Origin: Luteimonas yindakuii
Lineage (GTDB): Bacteria > Pseudomonadota > Gammaproteobacteria > Xanthomonadales > Xanthomonadaceae
DNA: 64,000 nucleotides
Assembly: GCF_004803715.2 (NCBI RefSeq)
Contig: NZ_CP039383.2
Location: forward strand, 1,364,001-1,428,000
Direction: 5' to 3'
Positions 17,333 to 25,983 of this stretch are shown here, piece after piece (the first letter of the stretch is position 1; each line of letters opens with the position of its first letter). The translations under genes were made by a program, and so were the position numbers. The notes under the pieces were generated by a model. That model saw only the letters and a program-made list of their open reading frames with translations. It had not been told where the DNA came from and did no database searches.

Positions 17333-18499
17333 ATGCATTCCATCGACATGCTCTTCGCCTATGTGATCGGTGGCTTCGGGGCGTGGGCGGCTGCGTTGAT
17401 GATGCTGGTCGCGGTGCAGGGTGACCGCCTGCATCGCGGCGTGCTGGCGCGCTGTGCGCTGGGTTTCGGGGTGGTCGGCGCCGGCATGGTGCTCAGCGGC
17501 GTGGTCGAGCGCGACGCGCGTTGGCCCATCCTCACGCTGGCAATGGCGGCCGTGGTGGGAACCCTGGTGATCTACCGCGCCTCGCGCCAGCTGGTGGGCG
17601 CGCCTGCGGTCGGTCGGCCGCGGCGGCTGTCCGAGATCGCGGCGTTGTGCCTGGCGCTGCTGCTGGCCTGGGCCGCAGGGCCACGCAGCTTTGCGCTCGC
17701 GTTCCATCTGTTGTGCCTGGCCGTCTCGCTGGGCATCACCTGGACGGTGCGTCGTGCGCTGGTGGCGCCGCGCAATGCGGCCGAGGCGGCGATGGCGGTC
17801 ACGCTGCTGCTCTACGCCGGCAGCTGGGCCTACGCACTGCACGCGGCCGTTCGCTACCACGGAGCCGAGCACCGCCATCTGCTCTACGTCGAGCCACCCT
17901 GGCTGGCCGCCTATGGCGTGATGTATGCGCTGTTGCCGCTGCTGGTGGGCGCGCACGTGCTCAACCTCGCCAATGCACGCCTGGACCGGCGCCTGCGGCG
18001 GCAGGCCAGCACCGATGAACTCACCGGCCTGCTGACGCGTCGTGCATTGAACGAGCGTGCCGCGGCGTGGCAGGCCGACGTGCTCGAACACGAACGCCAG
18101 CCGGCAGTGCTGTTGCTGGACATCGACCATTTCAAGCCGATCAACGACAACCACGGCCACGAGCGCGGCGACGAGGTGCTGCGTGCGGTGTCCGGCCGCC
18201 TGCGCGGCACGCTGCGTGAGGGCACCCCACTGGCGCGCTGGGGCGGCGAGGAGTTCCTGGTGCTGCTGGATGCCGTGAGCCTGGACGAGGCCGGCGCCAC
18301 CGCCGAACGCATGCGCGCGGCCGTGGGCGCAACACCGTTCGCCTTCGGCGACGCCCGCCTGCCGGTCACGATCAGCATCGGCGTGGCGCCATGGCCGGCC
18401 GGCGGCGTGTTCTCGCATGCGGTGCGCGAATCCGACGCCGCGATGTACACCGCCAAGCGCGAAGGCCGCGACCGGGTGCGGGTGGCCGGGGCGGAGTAG
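17333..18499 (+). CDS. Membrane-bound diguanylate cyclase (GGDEF)
   Basis: A 388-residue protein. About six or seven membrane helices fill residues 5-215, then a C-terminal GGDEF domain begins at STDELTGLLTRRAL. The active site reads GGEEF at 304-308, and IDHFKPIND supplies the metal Asp. It should make c-di-GMP from two GTP. The inhibitory RxxD site five residues before GGEEF is not kept (REGT), so product inhibition at that site is unlikely. The membrane part resembles no named sensor that I can identify. Confidence 0.87.
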   Translation: MHSIDMLFAYVIGGFGAWAAALMMLVAVQGDRLHRGVLARCALGFGVVGAGMVLSGVVERDARWPILTLAMAAVVGTLVIYRASRQLVGAPAVGRPRRLSEIAALCLALLLAWAAGPRSFALAFHLLCLAVSLGITWTVRRALVAPRNAAEAAMAVTLLLYAGSWAYALHAAVRYHGAEHRHLLYVEPPWLAAYGVMYALLPLLVGAHVLNLANARLDRRLRRQASTDELTGLLTRRALNERAAAWQADVLEHERQPAVLLLDIDHFKPINDNHGHERGDEVLRAVSGRLRGTLREGTPLARWGGEEFLVLLDAVSLDEAGATAERMRAAVGATPFAFGDARLPVTISIGVAPWPAGGVFSHAVRESDAAMYTAKREGRDRVRVAGAE

Positions 18500-18621
18500 C
18501 GGCATCCCGTGGCCGATTCCTGCTACAGGCACCGCCGCGCTGCTTCGCCACCTCGGATGCACGCCACCTGTGCACGCTTCGGGATAGCCTCGATCCGGAT
18601 ATCGTCCTGAGTGAGCAGCCA

Positions 18622-19401
18622 ATGCGCGTGTCCCTGTCCCATCCCGTTTCTCCACTGCTGCTGTCCCTCGCCATCGCGTTGGCCTGCGCGTCCTGCGCCA
18701 CGTCGCGCGAGGCTCCGTCCACGGCTGGCGGCGATGTCGCCATCGAAGGCACCGTGGCGTCCATCGACACCCGGCCGTGGATGTACGACGGCAATGCGGT
18801 GATCGAGGTGGATGTCGACGGCCGCGGCCGCGTGGCGGTGCAGCTGCCGGCGCGCTGGAACCTCTGCCGGGCCGCGCCCGTGGACGTCGAGGCGCTCGCC
18901 GTGGGCATGCGGGTGCAGGCGGTGGGCGCGACCGGGGACGAGGAGCGGCTGACGGTGTGCAGCGATCCCGGGCACCGGTTGCAACCGTTGGAAGCGGCTG
19001 GCGATGCAACGCAGGGCGGTGACGGTTCGGCGATCGTGCTCGTGCCGCTGTCGGCGACCGGGATCGATGCGACCGTGCTGGCCGGTGAGCTTGCCTGCAG
19101 CTTCTCGGGCGAGGCGGGGCAGGCGCCGCTGCTGCTGGCGAGGGGTGATGTCGCGTCGAAGACGCCCGCGCGTGGCGTGGTGAAAGTCGGCGACTACGTG
19201 GAAGCGGTGGCGGCGCCCGGCGGCTTCGACGCCATGCTGCGCGGCGCGCGCTTCTCGGGCGCCGGCAAGACCATCGATATCGAAGTGACCGGTGCCGCGG
19301 TAGGCGGCGGTGAGTCGCCGGCGCATCCGGCAACCCTCACGTATCACCGTGCGGATGGGGCGCAACGGCGGTGGGCTGGGTGGTGGCAGTGCGGGCCCTG
19401 A
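18622..19401 (+). CDS. Lipoprotein, unknown function
   Basis: A 259-residue lipoprotein with signal LALACASC. The mature part has a beta-rich look, with an OB-like first half (GTVASIDTRPWMYDG, then VGMRVQAVG) and a second half with KVGDYVEAV. It loosely recalls the two-domain layout of the lipoprotein at 16419, without clear identity. No catalytic motif seen. It stands alone, with a repeat-rich gap downstream. Confidence 0.65.
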   Translation: MRVSLSHPVSPLLLSLAIALACASCATSREAPSTAGGDVAIEGTVASIDTRPWMYDGNAVIEVDVDGRGRVAVQLPARWNLCRAAPVDVEALAVGMRVQAVGATGDEERLTVCSDPGHRLQPLEAAGDATQGGDGSAIVLVPLSATGIDATVLAGELACSFSGEAGQAPLLLARGDVASKTPARGVVKVGDYVEAVAAPGGFDAMLRGARFSGAGKTIDIEVTGAAVGGGESPAHPATLTYHRADGAQRRWAGWWQCGP

Positions 19402-19524
19402 CGAGGCTGGTAACACGGTCAGCTGAGCGTGTGGATCGATGCGCGCGGTGTCACCCTGGTCTTGCAGGGGCTGTCACGAGTGCACGGAGCGCATCGCGAC
19501 GCCGTTGAAGGTCGACGTCCATGG

Positions 19525-19644
19525 ATCCCCGCCTGCGCGGGGATGACGGGCGGTGGGGATGACGCGTGGTGGGGATGACGAGTCGGTGGGGATGAGGAGA
19601 GTGGGATACCGAGTCGTTGGGGATGGCGAGCGGGCGGGATGGCC
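19525..19644. repeat. Palindrome plus about seven degenerate GGGATGACG repeats
   Basis: ATCCCCGC and GCGGGGAT form a perfect inverted repeat around a 4-nt loop at 19525-19544. This is the common 'CCCGC..GCGGG' intergenic palindrome type of such genomes. From 19540 a unit beginning GGGATGACG recurs about every 15-17 nt, seven times, with growing divergence. Confidence 0.75.
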
Positions 19645-19647
19645 AAG

Positions 19648-19683
19648 AAGAACGGGCGGCCCGGGGTGTTCCGGGACGCCCGC
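19648..19683 (-). terminator. Probable terminator of the azurin gene
   Basis: Read on the minus strand: GGGCG, one mismatch, CCCGG, loop, CCGGG, CGCCC, then GTTCTTCTT. It lies 40 nt past the azurin stop. Confidence 0.6.
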
Positions 19684-19723
19684 CTGGTTGACGGTGCAGC
19701 CGATCGTGTTTGCGCTGGCGTGC

Positions 19724-20350
19724 TTAACCCACCTGGATCGAGCCGCGCATCACCGCCCAATGGCCGGGGAAGCTGCAGAAGAACTCGTAGGGGCCGCTGC
19801 CCTGCAGCGCGCTGACCGGGAAGGTGACCGAGGTGGTCTGGCCGCCGCCGATCAGGTCGCTGGCGGCGATGACGCGGTCGTCGCCGTTCTTGACGTAACC
19901 GCCGTCAACGCCGGCGGCGACGCCGTCGGTGGCGATGCCGGTGCGGTCGGAGGCCTGCGAGACCACCACGTTGTGGCCCATCGCGGCGACCGGCATCTTG
20001 CCGACATGCTCGAGGGTGATGGTGAACTCGCTGCACGACGACGGCACGGTGATGGAGCCAACGCTGAACTGCATCGCGTCGTCGCCCTGGATGGTGGTGG
20101 CGCAGTTCGAGACCACCGCGTCCGGCTTGCCGCTGGCCGGTGCGGCTGTGTCGGTGGCTGCGGGGGTCGCTGCCGGGGCGGTGGCGTCCTGGGTGCCGAT
20201 ATCACCGCCGGCTGCAGGCGTTGCAGGCTCCACAGCTGCCGGGGGCGTGGCTGGCGCACTGGTGTCGGATGCCTGCTGCGACGTGTTGTCGCCACAGGCG
20301 GCGAGCGCCAGCGCGCAGGTCAGGCTGAGGGTGGTGAGCTTCAGATTCAT
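19724..20350 (-). CDS. Azurin with lipoprotein anchor and Ala/Pro/Thr linker
   Basis: A 208-residue blue copper protein. The signal ends LALAAC with the lipid Cys at residue 19. A flexible Ala/Pro/Thr-rich linker spans about 20-75, and the azurin domain follows. Copper ligands are H126 (GHNVV), C192 (FFC), H197 (PGHW) and M201 (VMRG); C83 and C106 form the usual disulfide. The C-H-M spacing of +5 and +9 matches azurin. This is the Laz type, tethered to the membrane. It is divergent from the nitric oxide reductase genes, so it may feed electrons to NorC. Confidence 0.93.
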   Translation of the reverse strand: MNLKLTTLSLTCALALAACGDNTSQQASDTSAPATPPAAVEPATPAAGGDIGTQDATAPAATPAATDTAAPASGKPDAVVSNCATTIQGDDAMQFSVGSITVPSSCSEFTITLEHVGKMPVAAMGHNVVVSQASDRTGIATDGVAAGVDGGYVKNGDDRVIAASDLIGGGQTTSVTFPVSALQGSGPYEFFCSFPGHWAVMRGSIQVG

Positions 20351-20535
20351 CGTGTGTCTCCTTCGTCAATGACGGCCCAATCATGGTCAAGCGCGGGTAG
20401 CCCGGGGTGAAGAACGATGCCGCAATGCATGCAGCGCACGCGTCGAGACGTTGCATCGAACCAGGTATGAAGGCAAGGTAACTGCCGAACGCGGTCATAT
20501 CGTGACGCGTGGCGACCCATTCGCGGAGCAGTCGA

Positions 20536-20661
20536 ATGAAGGCGAGCACTCTGATTTCCCCCGTGCGCTGGCTCGGGATACTGGTGTTGCTGTTGATGGC
20601 GGTAGCGGTGATCTACGCCGGTTACACGGCAGTTTCCTATTGGCCCTCGATCGCCGTCTGA
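20536..20661 (+). CDS. 41-residue single-helix membrane peptide before norC
   Basis: ATG to TGA encodes 41 residues: a short basic start (MKASTLISPVRW), one hydrophobic helix (about residues 13-29, LGILVLLLMAVAVIYAG) and a short tail. It ends 12 nt before norC, with AGGAAGG between them serving norC. Size, hydrophobicity and spacing suggest a small accessory subunit or assembly peptide of the reductase. I know of no named family. Confidence 0.65.
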   Translation: MKASTLISPVRWLGILVLLLMAVAVIYAGYTAVSYWPSIAV

Positions 20662-20673
20662 GGAAGGACACCC

Positions 20674-21516
20674 ATGAACAAACGGCAGTCGCGCATCTTC
20701 GCCATCGTCGCAACCGGCATTGCCGCGGTTGCCTTCCTTGGCCTGACCCTGCACAGCCATACGCGTTTCGATGAACTGACCAATGCCGCGGACATCACGC
20801 CCGAAATCACCCACGGCAAGGATGTCTGGCACAAGTACAACTGCATCAACTGCCACACCCTGTTCGGCGAGGGTGCCTACTACGCGCCCGACCTGACCAA
20901 GATCGCCCAGCACCGCGGCGAGGCCTACCTCAAGGCCTATATGCGTGATCCCTCGCAGTTTTACGACGAGCAGCGCCATCGCCGCCTGATGCCGACGCAG
21001 AACCTCAGCGAGGTGGAGATCGCCAACCTGGTCAAGTTCCTCGACTGGGTGTCCAAGGTGGACAACCAGGGCTGGCCGCCGCGGCCGATCCTGGTGGCGG
21101 GGGGCGCGGTGAACGTTGCCGCGCAGGGGACCGAGCAGGGCGTGGCGCAGGCGCAGGACGTGCGGCCGGTGAGTGCGGACAGCGACCCCCGCGCCATCGG
21201 TGAACACCTGTTCCGCACCGTGGTGCCGGTGTGCACGGCATGCCATTCGCTGCAGCCGGGCGTCCAGCTTGCCGGGCCGTCGATGGCGGGCATGGCGGAA
21301 CGGGCGGCGCTGACGCTGGCATCGCCGGACTACACCGGCAACGCAGCCGACGTGGAGGGCTATATCCGCGAGGCGATCGTCGCGCCCAGCGCACACCTGG
21401 TGCCGGGTGCGATGTTCTCGGCGGACGGGGTGTCGTTCATGCCCAACACCTATCCGGAAAGCCTGACCGACGAGCAGATCGACCAGCTCGTGGCCTTCCT
21501 TGGATCGATGAAGTAA
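20674..21516 (+). CDS. norC: Nitric oxide reductase cytochrome c subunit with an extra C-terminal heme domain
   Basis: A 280-residue protein, while ordinary NorC has about 150 residues. One N-terminal helix (about 8-27) anchors it. The normal NorC domain has heme motif CINCH at 57-61, the GAYYAPDLT segment and probable axial M106 (RLMPT). After a linker at about 140-172 a second cytochrome c domain follows, with CTACH at 187-191 and probable ligand M256 (SFMPN). NorC passes electrons to NorB; the added domain gives a second c-type heme and may be the entry point for azurin or a soluble cytochrome. First large gene of the nor cluster. Confidence 0.92.
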   Translation: MNKRQSRIFAIVATGIAAVAFLGLTLHSHTRFDELTNAADITPEITHGKDVWHKYNCINCHTLFGEGAYYAPDLTKIAQHRGEAYLKAYMRDPSQFYDEQRHRRLMPTQNLSEVEIANLVKFLDWVSKVDNQGWPPRPILVAGGAVNVAAQGTEQGVAQAQDVRPVSADSDPRAIGEHLFRTVVPVCTACHSLQPGVQLAGPSMAGMAERAALTLASPDYTGNAADVEGYIREAIVAPSAHLVPGAMFSADGVSFMPNTYPESLTDEQIDQLVAFLGSMK

Positions 21517-21555
21517 GCACACGCGGGCGCGCTGCGCCGCACGGGGAGATCGTCC

Positions 21556-22941
21556 ATGCGTTACAAGTCGCAATCGGTGGCCTGGTGGTATTTCGCGGTG
21601 GCCATGGTGCTGTTCGGGCTGCAGATCGTGTTCGGACTGCTGTCGGCCACCAAGTACCTCGGCCCGGATCCGCTGCTCTACATCCTGCCGTTCGACGTCA
21701 CCAAGACCATCCACACCAACCTGCTGATCGTGTGGGTGCTGACCGGCTTCATGGGCGCCACCTACTGGCTGGTGCCGGAGGAATCGCGCACCGAGCTGCA
21801 CAGCCCGAAGCTCGCCTATATCCAGCTGGTCCTGTGGACGCTGATGGGCGTCACCGCGGTGATCGGCTACCTGTTCCGCTACGGCACCGGCAACAAGCTG
21901 CTGGAGCAGCCGCTGCCGCACAAGATCGTCATCGTCATCTGCATGCTGATCTTCCTCTACAACATCGGCATGACGATCAGGAAGTCGGGGCGGCTGACCA
22001 CCACCGAGGGCGTGCTGCTGCTGGGCCTGGCGCTGTCGGCGGTGCTGTATATCCCGGCGCTGCTGCACTACGAGAACTACACCGTCTCGATCTTCTACCG
22101 CTGGTGGACGATCCACCTGTGGGTGGAAGGCGTGTGGATGATGATCATGGCCGGCTTCCTCGCCTACCTGCTGATCCGCCTGTCGGGCGTGGACCGCGAG
22201 GTGATGGAGAAGTGGCTGTACGTGATCGTCGGCCTGGTGTTCTTCGCCGGCATCCTCGGCACCGCGCATCACTACTACTGGGTGGGCGTGCCGCAGTACT
22301 GGCTGCCGATCGGCGGCTTCTTCAGCGCACTCGAGCCGCTGGCACTGGCTGCGATGGCGATCTACGCCTATGCGGCGATGCGACGCGGCGGGGTCAAGCA
22401 TCCCAACACGCTGGCGCTGCACTGGACCATCGGCAGCGCGATCTTCGCCCTGTTCGGTGCCGGCCTGCTCGGCCTCGCGCACACCTGGCCCAGCGTCAAC
22501 AAGTGGACCCACGGAACGCTGATCACCGCGATGCACGCGCACTCGGCGTTCTACGGGGCCTACGCGATGATCATCATGGCGATGATCACCTATGCGTTGC
22601 CGGGCCTGACCAACCGGCCCCAGAACAGCTACTCGCCGCTGGGCTACTGGGCGTTCTGGCTGCAGGTGTCGGGCATGTTCGGGATGACGCTGTCGTTCGG
22701 CACCGCGGGCATCGCGCAGGTGTACCTGGAGCGGATCATGGGCATGGGCTACCTGGATGCGCAGCTGAAGATCCAGGTGCACTTCCTGATGCTGATCCTT
22801 ACCGCCACGGTGTTCGCCACCGGCGTTGCGATGTTCATCTACGATTTCTTCCGCCACCGCCCGCAGTTCAACGTGATCACCGACGAGGTGATCGTCGACG
22901 ACCCGGTCGATGCCGGCGCACAGGTACGCACGGGGCGCTGA
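21556..22941 (+). CDS. norB: Nitric oxide reductase catalytic subunit (cNOR type)
   Basis: A 461-residue inner-membrane protein with 12 helices that reduces two NO to N2O. All key ligands are present: H53 and H329 for heme b, H327 for heme b3, and H187, H238 and H239 plus E191 for the non-heme iron (HLWVE; AHHYYW; MHAHS). The length is that of the short NorC-dependent form, not the quinol-fused qNOR. It lies 39 nt after norC. Confidence 0.95.
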   Translation: MRYKSQSVAWWYFAVAMVLFGLQIVFGLLSATKYLGPDPLLYILPFDVTKTIHTNLLIVWVLTGFMGATYWLVPEESRTELHSPKLAYIQLVLWTLMGVTAVIGYLFRYGTGNKLLEQPLPHKIVIVICMLIFLYNIGMTIRKSGRLTTTEGVLLLGLALSAVLYIPALLHYENYTVSIFYRWWTIHLWVEGVWMMIMAGFLAYLLIRLSGVDREVMEKWLYVIVGLVFFAGILGTAHHYYWVGVPQYWLPIGGFFSALEPLALAAMAIYAYAAMRRGGVKHPNTLALHWTIGSAIFALFGAGLLGLAHTWPSVNKWTHGTLITAMHAHSAFYGAYAMIIMAMITYALPGLTNRPQNSYSPLGYWAFWLQVSGMFGMTLSFGTAGIAQVYLERIMGMGYLDAQLKIQVHFLMLILTATVFATGVAMFIYDFFRHRPQFNVITDEVIVDDPVDAGAQVRTGR

Positions 22942-22944
22942 CCG

Positions 22945-23745
22945 GTGGATGCACGCACGGGCCCGGCCGGCACCGGGCCGTACTACCTGCCCAGCGGCAA
23001 CGAGGTGGCGGTCGTCGAGCAGTGCCATGCCAATGGGCTGGCGGTGATGCTCAAGGGCCCGACCGGTTGCGGCAAGACGCGCTTCGTCGAGCACATGGCG
23101 TGGCGGCTGGGGCGGCCGCTGATTACCGTGTCCTGCCATGACGACCTGACCGCAAGCGACCTGATCGGTCGTTTCCTGATCCGCCACGACGACACCGTGT
23201 GGCAGGACGGCCCACTCACCCGGGCCGTGCGCGAAGGCGCGATCTGCTACCTCGACGAAGTGGTGGAAGCGCGCCAGGACACCATCGTGGTGCTGCATCC
23301 GCTCACCGATTACCGGCGCATGCTGCCGATCGACCGCACCGGCGAGACGCTGGAGGCCGCGCCCGGCTTCCAGCTGGTGATCTCGTACAACCCCGGCTAC
23401 CAGCGCATGCTCAAGGACCTCAAGCCGAGCACGCGCCAGCGCTTCGTGGCCATCGAGCTGGGCTTTCCGGAGCCGGCGGCGGAAGCCGCGATCGTCGTCA
23501 GGGAAAGTGGGGTGGAAGCGGGCACCGCGGTCGCTCTGGTGGAGCTGGCCGGTCGCCTGCGCTCGCTGCGCGACCGCGGGCTGGCCGAAGTGCCGAGCAC
23601 GCGCTTGCTGATTGCCGCGGGCCGGCTGGTCGCCAGCGGCATCGGCGTACGTGATGCCTGCAATGTCGCGGTGATCTCGCCCCTGAGCGACGACCCGACC
23701 CTGCTCGGTGCGATGCGCGAACTCGTCGATGCGATGTTCCCGTAG
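22945..23745 (+). CDS. norQ: NorQ, MoxR-type AAA+ ATPase for NO reductase activation
   Basis: A 266-residue ATPase with Walker A GPTGCGKT at 38-45 and Walker B YLDE ending at 104-105. With NorD it inserts the non-heme iron into NorB. Start is GTG 22945, 3 nt after the norB stop, so translation is probably coupled. Confidence 0.92.
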   Translation: MDARTGPAGTGPYYLPSGNEVAVVEQCHANGLAVMLKGPTGCGKTRFVEHMAWRLGRPLITVSCHDDLTASDLIGRFLIRHDDTVWQDGPLTRAVREGAICYLDEVVEARQDTIVVLHPLTDYRRMLPIDRTGETLEAAPGFQLVISYNPGYQRMLKDLKPSTRQRFVAIELGFPEPAAEAAIVVRESGVEAGTAVALVELAGRLRSLRDRGLAEVPSTRLLIAAGRLVASGIGVRDACNVAVISPLSDDPTLLGAMRELVDAMFP

Positions 23746-23757
23746 GCGGATGCCGAG

Positions 23758-25791
23758 GTGGCCGAAGCCGAAGACCTGGTCGTCGATGCCGCGCGGCATG
23801 CGACGGTGTTCATCCGCGATACCTGGCGACGCCACTACGCAAGCGAGCCCGATGCACCGGTCGCGCTTGCATCACTGGCACGACGCCTCGACCTGCTGAT
23901 CTCCGCCGCCTGCGGCACCAGCCTGCCGATGCGTTCGGCGCTGCCGCCGGCACGGCCGACCCTGCTGCACCGGGTGTTCCACCCACGCGCCTATCCGCGT
24001 CATCGCCAGTCGCTGCCGGCGACGAGTGGCGAGGCCATCTGGCTGCCGGCCCACCTTGGCACCTGCGACGTCGTGGAAGCCTCGGAGCTGTATCGTGCGA
24101 TGGCGTTGCAACAGGCGCGGCGGGCGATGCGCGGCACGGCGCAGGCGCTACTGGCCGAACCCGATCCGCTGCTGCGCGATACCGCGCTGGTACTGGAGGC
24201 GCAGGCCTCGGAACTCGACATCGCACGGGAATTCCCGGGGCTCATGCCCGCGTTGCGACGACTGCGGCAGCTGGCGCTCGCGGCGCGTCCATCGCTGCAG
24301 GCCTTCGCACCCGCACGCCAGCCGGTGGAGCGGCTGGTGCGCGGGATCCTCGAACGCGACCTCGATGGCGGCGCGACGTCCACGCCGGTGGGCACCGTCC
24401 AGGTTTCGCTGACGCGCGCACGCCAGCTGCTGGCGGAGTGGGCGATCGATCCCGTCGACGCACGCCGGCTCGGTGCGATGCCGCTGTATCGCGACTTGTG
24501 GACCGGCGAACTGCGCGCCGGTGGTGGAATCGCGCGTCTGCTGGACGGCACACCGTCCAGCCAGGGCGGCGACGACAACGACGGCAAGGTGCGCAGCGCA
24601 CGCATGGAACGTCGTCCCGATGAGCGCGATGCGATCGAGGACGAGGACAAACCTGGTGAACCCGGTGTGTGGATGATCCAGCAGGATGCACCGCACGAAG
24701 TCGCCGAGGATCCCTTCGGCCTGCAGCGCCCGGTGGACCGCGACGACGAGACCAGTGCCGACGAGTACGGCGACATGCTGTCGGAGCTCGCATCCACGCG
24801 GATGGTGGCCGCGCCGGATCCGCCGCGCGAAGTGCTGCTGTCCGACGACCCGCCGGCCAGCCGCGCGCAGCTCGAATTCAACGCGCAGGGCGAGGGCGAC
24901 ACGCGCTTCCGTTACCCCGAGTGGGACCACGCGAACGCGTCGTATATCGAGCACGGCACCACCGTGCGCATGCTGCCGCCGGTACACGGCCACCCCGCCT
25001 GGATCGACGCCACGCTGGCGCGCCACCGTTCGCATCTGGACGGGATCCGCCGGCAGTTCGAGGCGCTGCGGCCCGAGCGCGTGCGCCTGCGCCGGCAGGG
25101 TGACGGCGAGGACATCGACATCGATGCCTGCGTCGAGGGCCGCGCCGACCTGCTTGCCGGCGGGTTCCTGCGCGAAGGCCTGTACGAAACACGCCGGCCC
25201 GGTCGACGCAGCATCGCGGTGACGTTGCTGGTGGATGCGAGCGGTTCCACCGATGGCTTCATCGGCAGCGGCCGGCGGGTGATCGACGTCGAACGCGAAG
25301 CGCTGCTGCTGGTCTGCATGGCGCTGCAGGGCCTGGGCGAACCGTTCTCGGTCATGGCGTTCTCCGGTGAAGGTCCGCACGGCGTGACCATGCGCATGCT
25401 CAAGGGGTTCGACGAGCTGTACGGGCAGGACGTCGCGCTGCGCATCGCCGGCCTCGAACCGGAGAACTACACCCGTGCCGGGGCCGCGATCCGCCACGCC
25501 ACCGCGCTGCTGATGCGCCAGCCGGCCGAACACCGCCTGTTGCTGATGCTGTCCGACGGCAAGCCCAATGACGCCGACCGCTATGACGGCCTGTTCGGCG
25601 TCGAGGACATGCGCCAGTCGGTCACCGAAGCGCTCCTGCAGGGGATTTTTCCGTTCTGCCTCACCGTCGACCTGCAGGCTCCCGGCTACCTGCCGAAGGT
25701 GTTCGGCCCCGGCCACTACGCGCTGCTGTCGACCCCGGAGCGCCTGCCGCTGGTGCTGCTGGACTGGACCAGGCGGTTGCTGGCGCGGTAG
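23758..25791 (+). CDS. norD: NorD, VWA-domain activation protein
   Basis: A 677-residue soluble protein. The C-terminal von Willebrand A domain carries the metal-site motif DASGS (D493, S495, S497). The N-terminal two thirds are helical, with an acidic stretch in the middle (residues about 265-345). It works with NorQ in maturing cNOR. Start is GTG 23758, 12 nt after norQ. Last gene of the cluster. Confidence 0.92.
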   Translation: MAEAEDLVVDAARHATVFIRDTWRRHYASEPDAPVALASLARRLDLLISAACGTSLPMRSALPPARPTLLHRVFHPRAYPRHRQSLPATSGEAIWLPAHLGTCDVVEASELYRAMALQQARRAMRGTAQALLAEPDPLLRDTALVLEAQASELDIAREFPGLMPALRRLRQLALAARPSLQAFAPARQPVERLVRGILERDLDGGATSTPVGTVQVSLTRARQLLAEWAIDPVDARRLGAMPLYRDLWTGELRAGGGIARLLDGTPSSQGGDDNDGKVRSARMERRPDERDAIEDEDKPGEPGVWMIQQDAPHEVAEDPFGLQRPVDRDDETSADEYGDMLSELASTRMVAAPDPPREVLLSDDPPASRAQLEFNAQGEGDTRFRYPEWDHANASYIEHGTTVRMLPPVHGHPAWIDATLARHRSHLDGIRRQFEALRPERVRLRRQGDGEDIDIDACVEGRADLLAGGFLREGLYETRRPGRRSIAVTLLVDASGSTDGFIGSGRRVIDVEREALLLVCMALQGLGEPFSVMAFSGEGPHGVTMRMLKGFDELYGQDVALRIAGLEPENYTRAGAAIRHATALLMRQPAEHRLLLMLSDGKPNDADRYDGLFGVEDMRQSVTEALLQGIFPFCLTVDLQAPGYLPKVFGPGHYALLSTPERLPLVLLDWTRRLLAR

Positions 25792-25983
25792 TCCGTGTGG
25801 GCTTCGGGATAGTTCTCGCGGCGATGCTGCAAGCGGCTTTCGCAGGCGTGGCGTCGCCGCAGGGATGGGAGTCGTTACCCGCGGGCGCCAGCCTGATAAC
25901 GACATGGCCGACGTCCTTGCCACCTTCGCGCTGCGTGCGCGGTGGACTAGTCTGTAGCGCCTTTTCTCCGCGGTGCTGCCCCG

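Larger units (their letters stand above)
19402..19723. other. Gene-free gap with repeats and a hairpin
   Basis: This 322-nt gap between a plus-strand lipoprotein gene and the minus-strand azurin gene contains a palindrome, an array of degenerate 15-17-nt repeats and the probable azurin terminator. No coding frame is credible. Confidence 0.7.

Noticed and set aside
19525-19644. The GGGATGACG array as a CRISPR
   Set aside because: Units are 15-17 nt, imperfect, without unique spacers and without cas genes.
20377-20390. CCAAT-CATG-GTCAA as an FNR/DNR-type box between azurin and nor genes
   Set aside because: One half-site is close to the consensus but the other is poor. I saw no convincing NsrR site either, so regulation by NO is expected from the pathway but not shown.
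20347-23835. A 1162-codon open frame on the minus strand across norC-norB-norQ
   Set aside because: It is antisense to well-identified genes and has random-looking composition.
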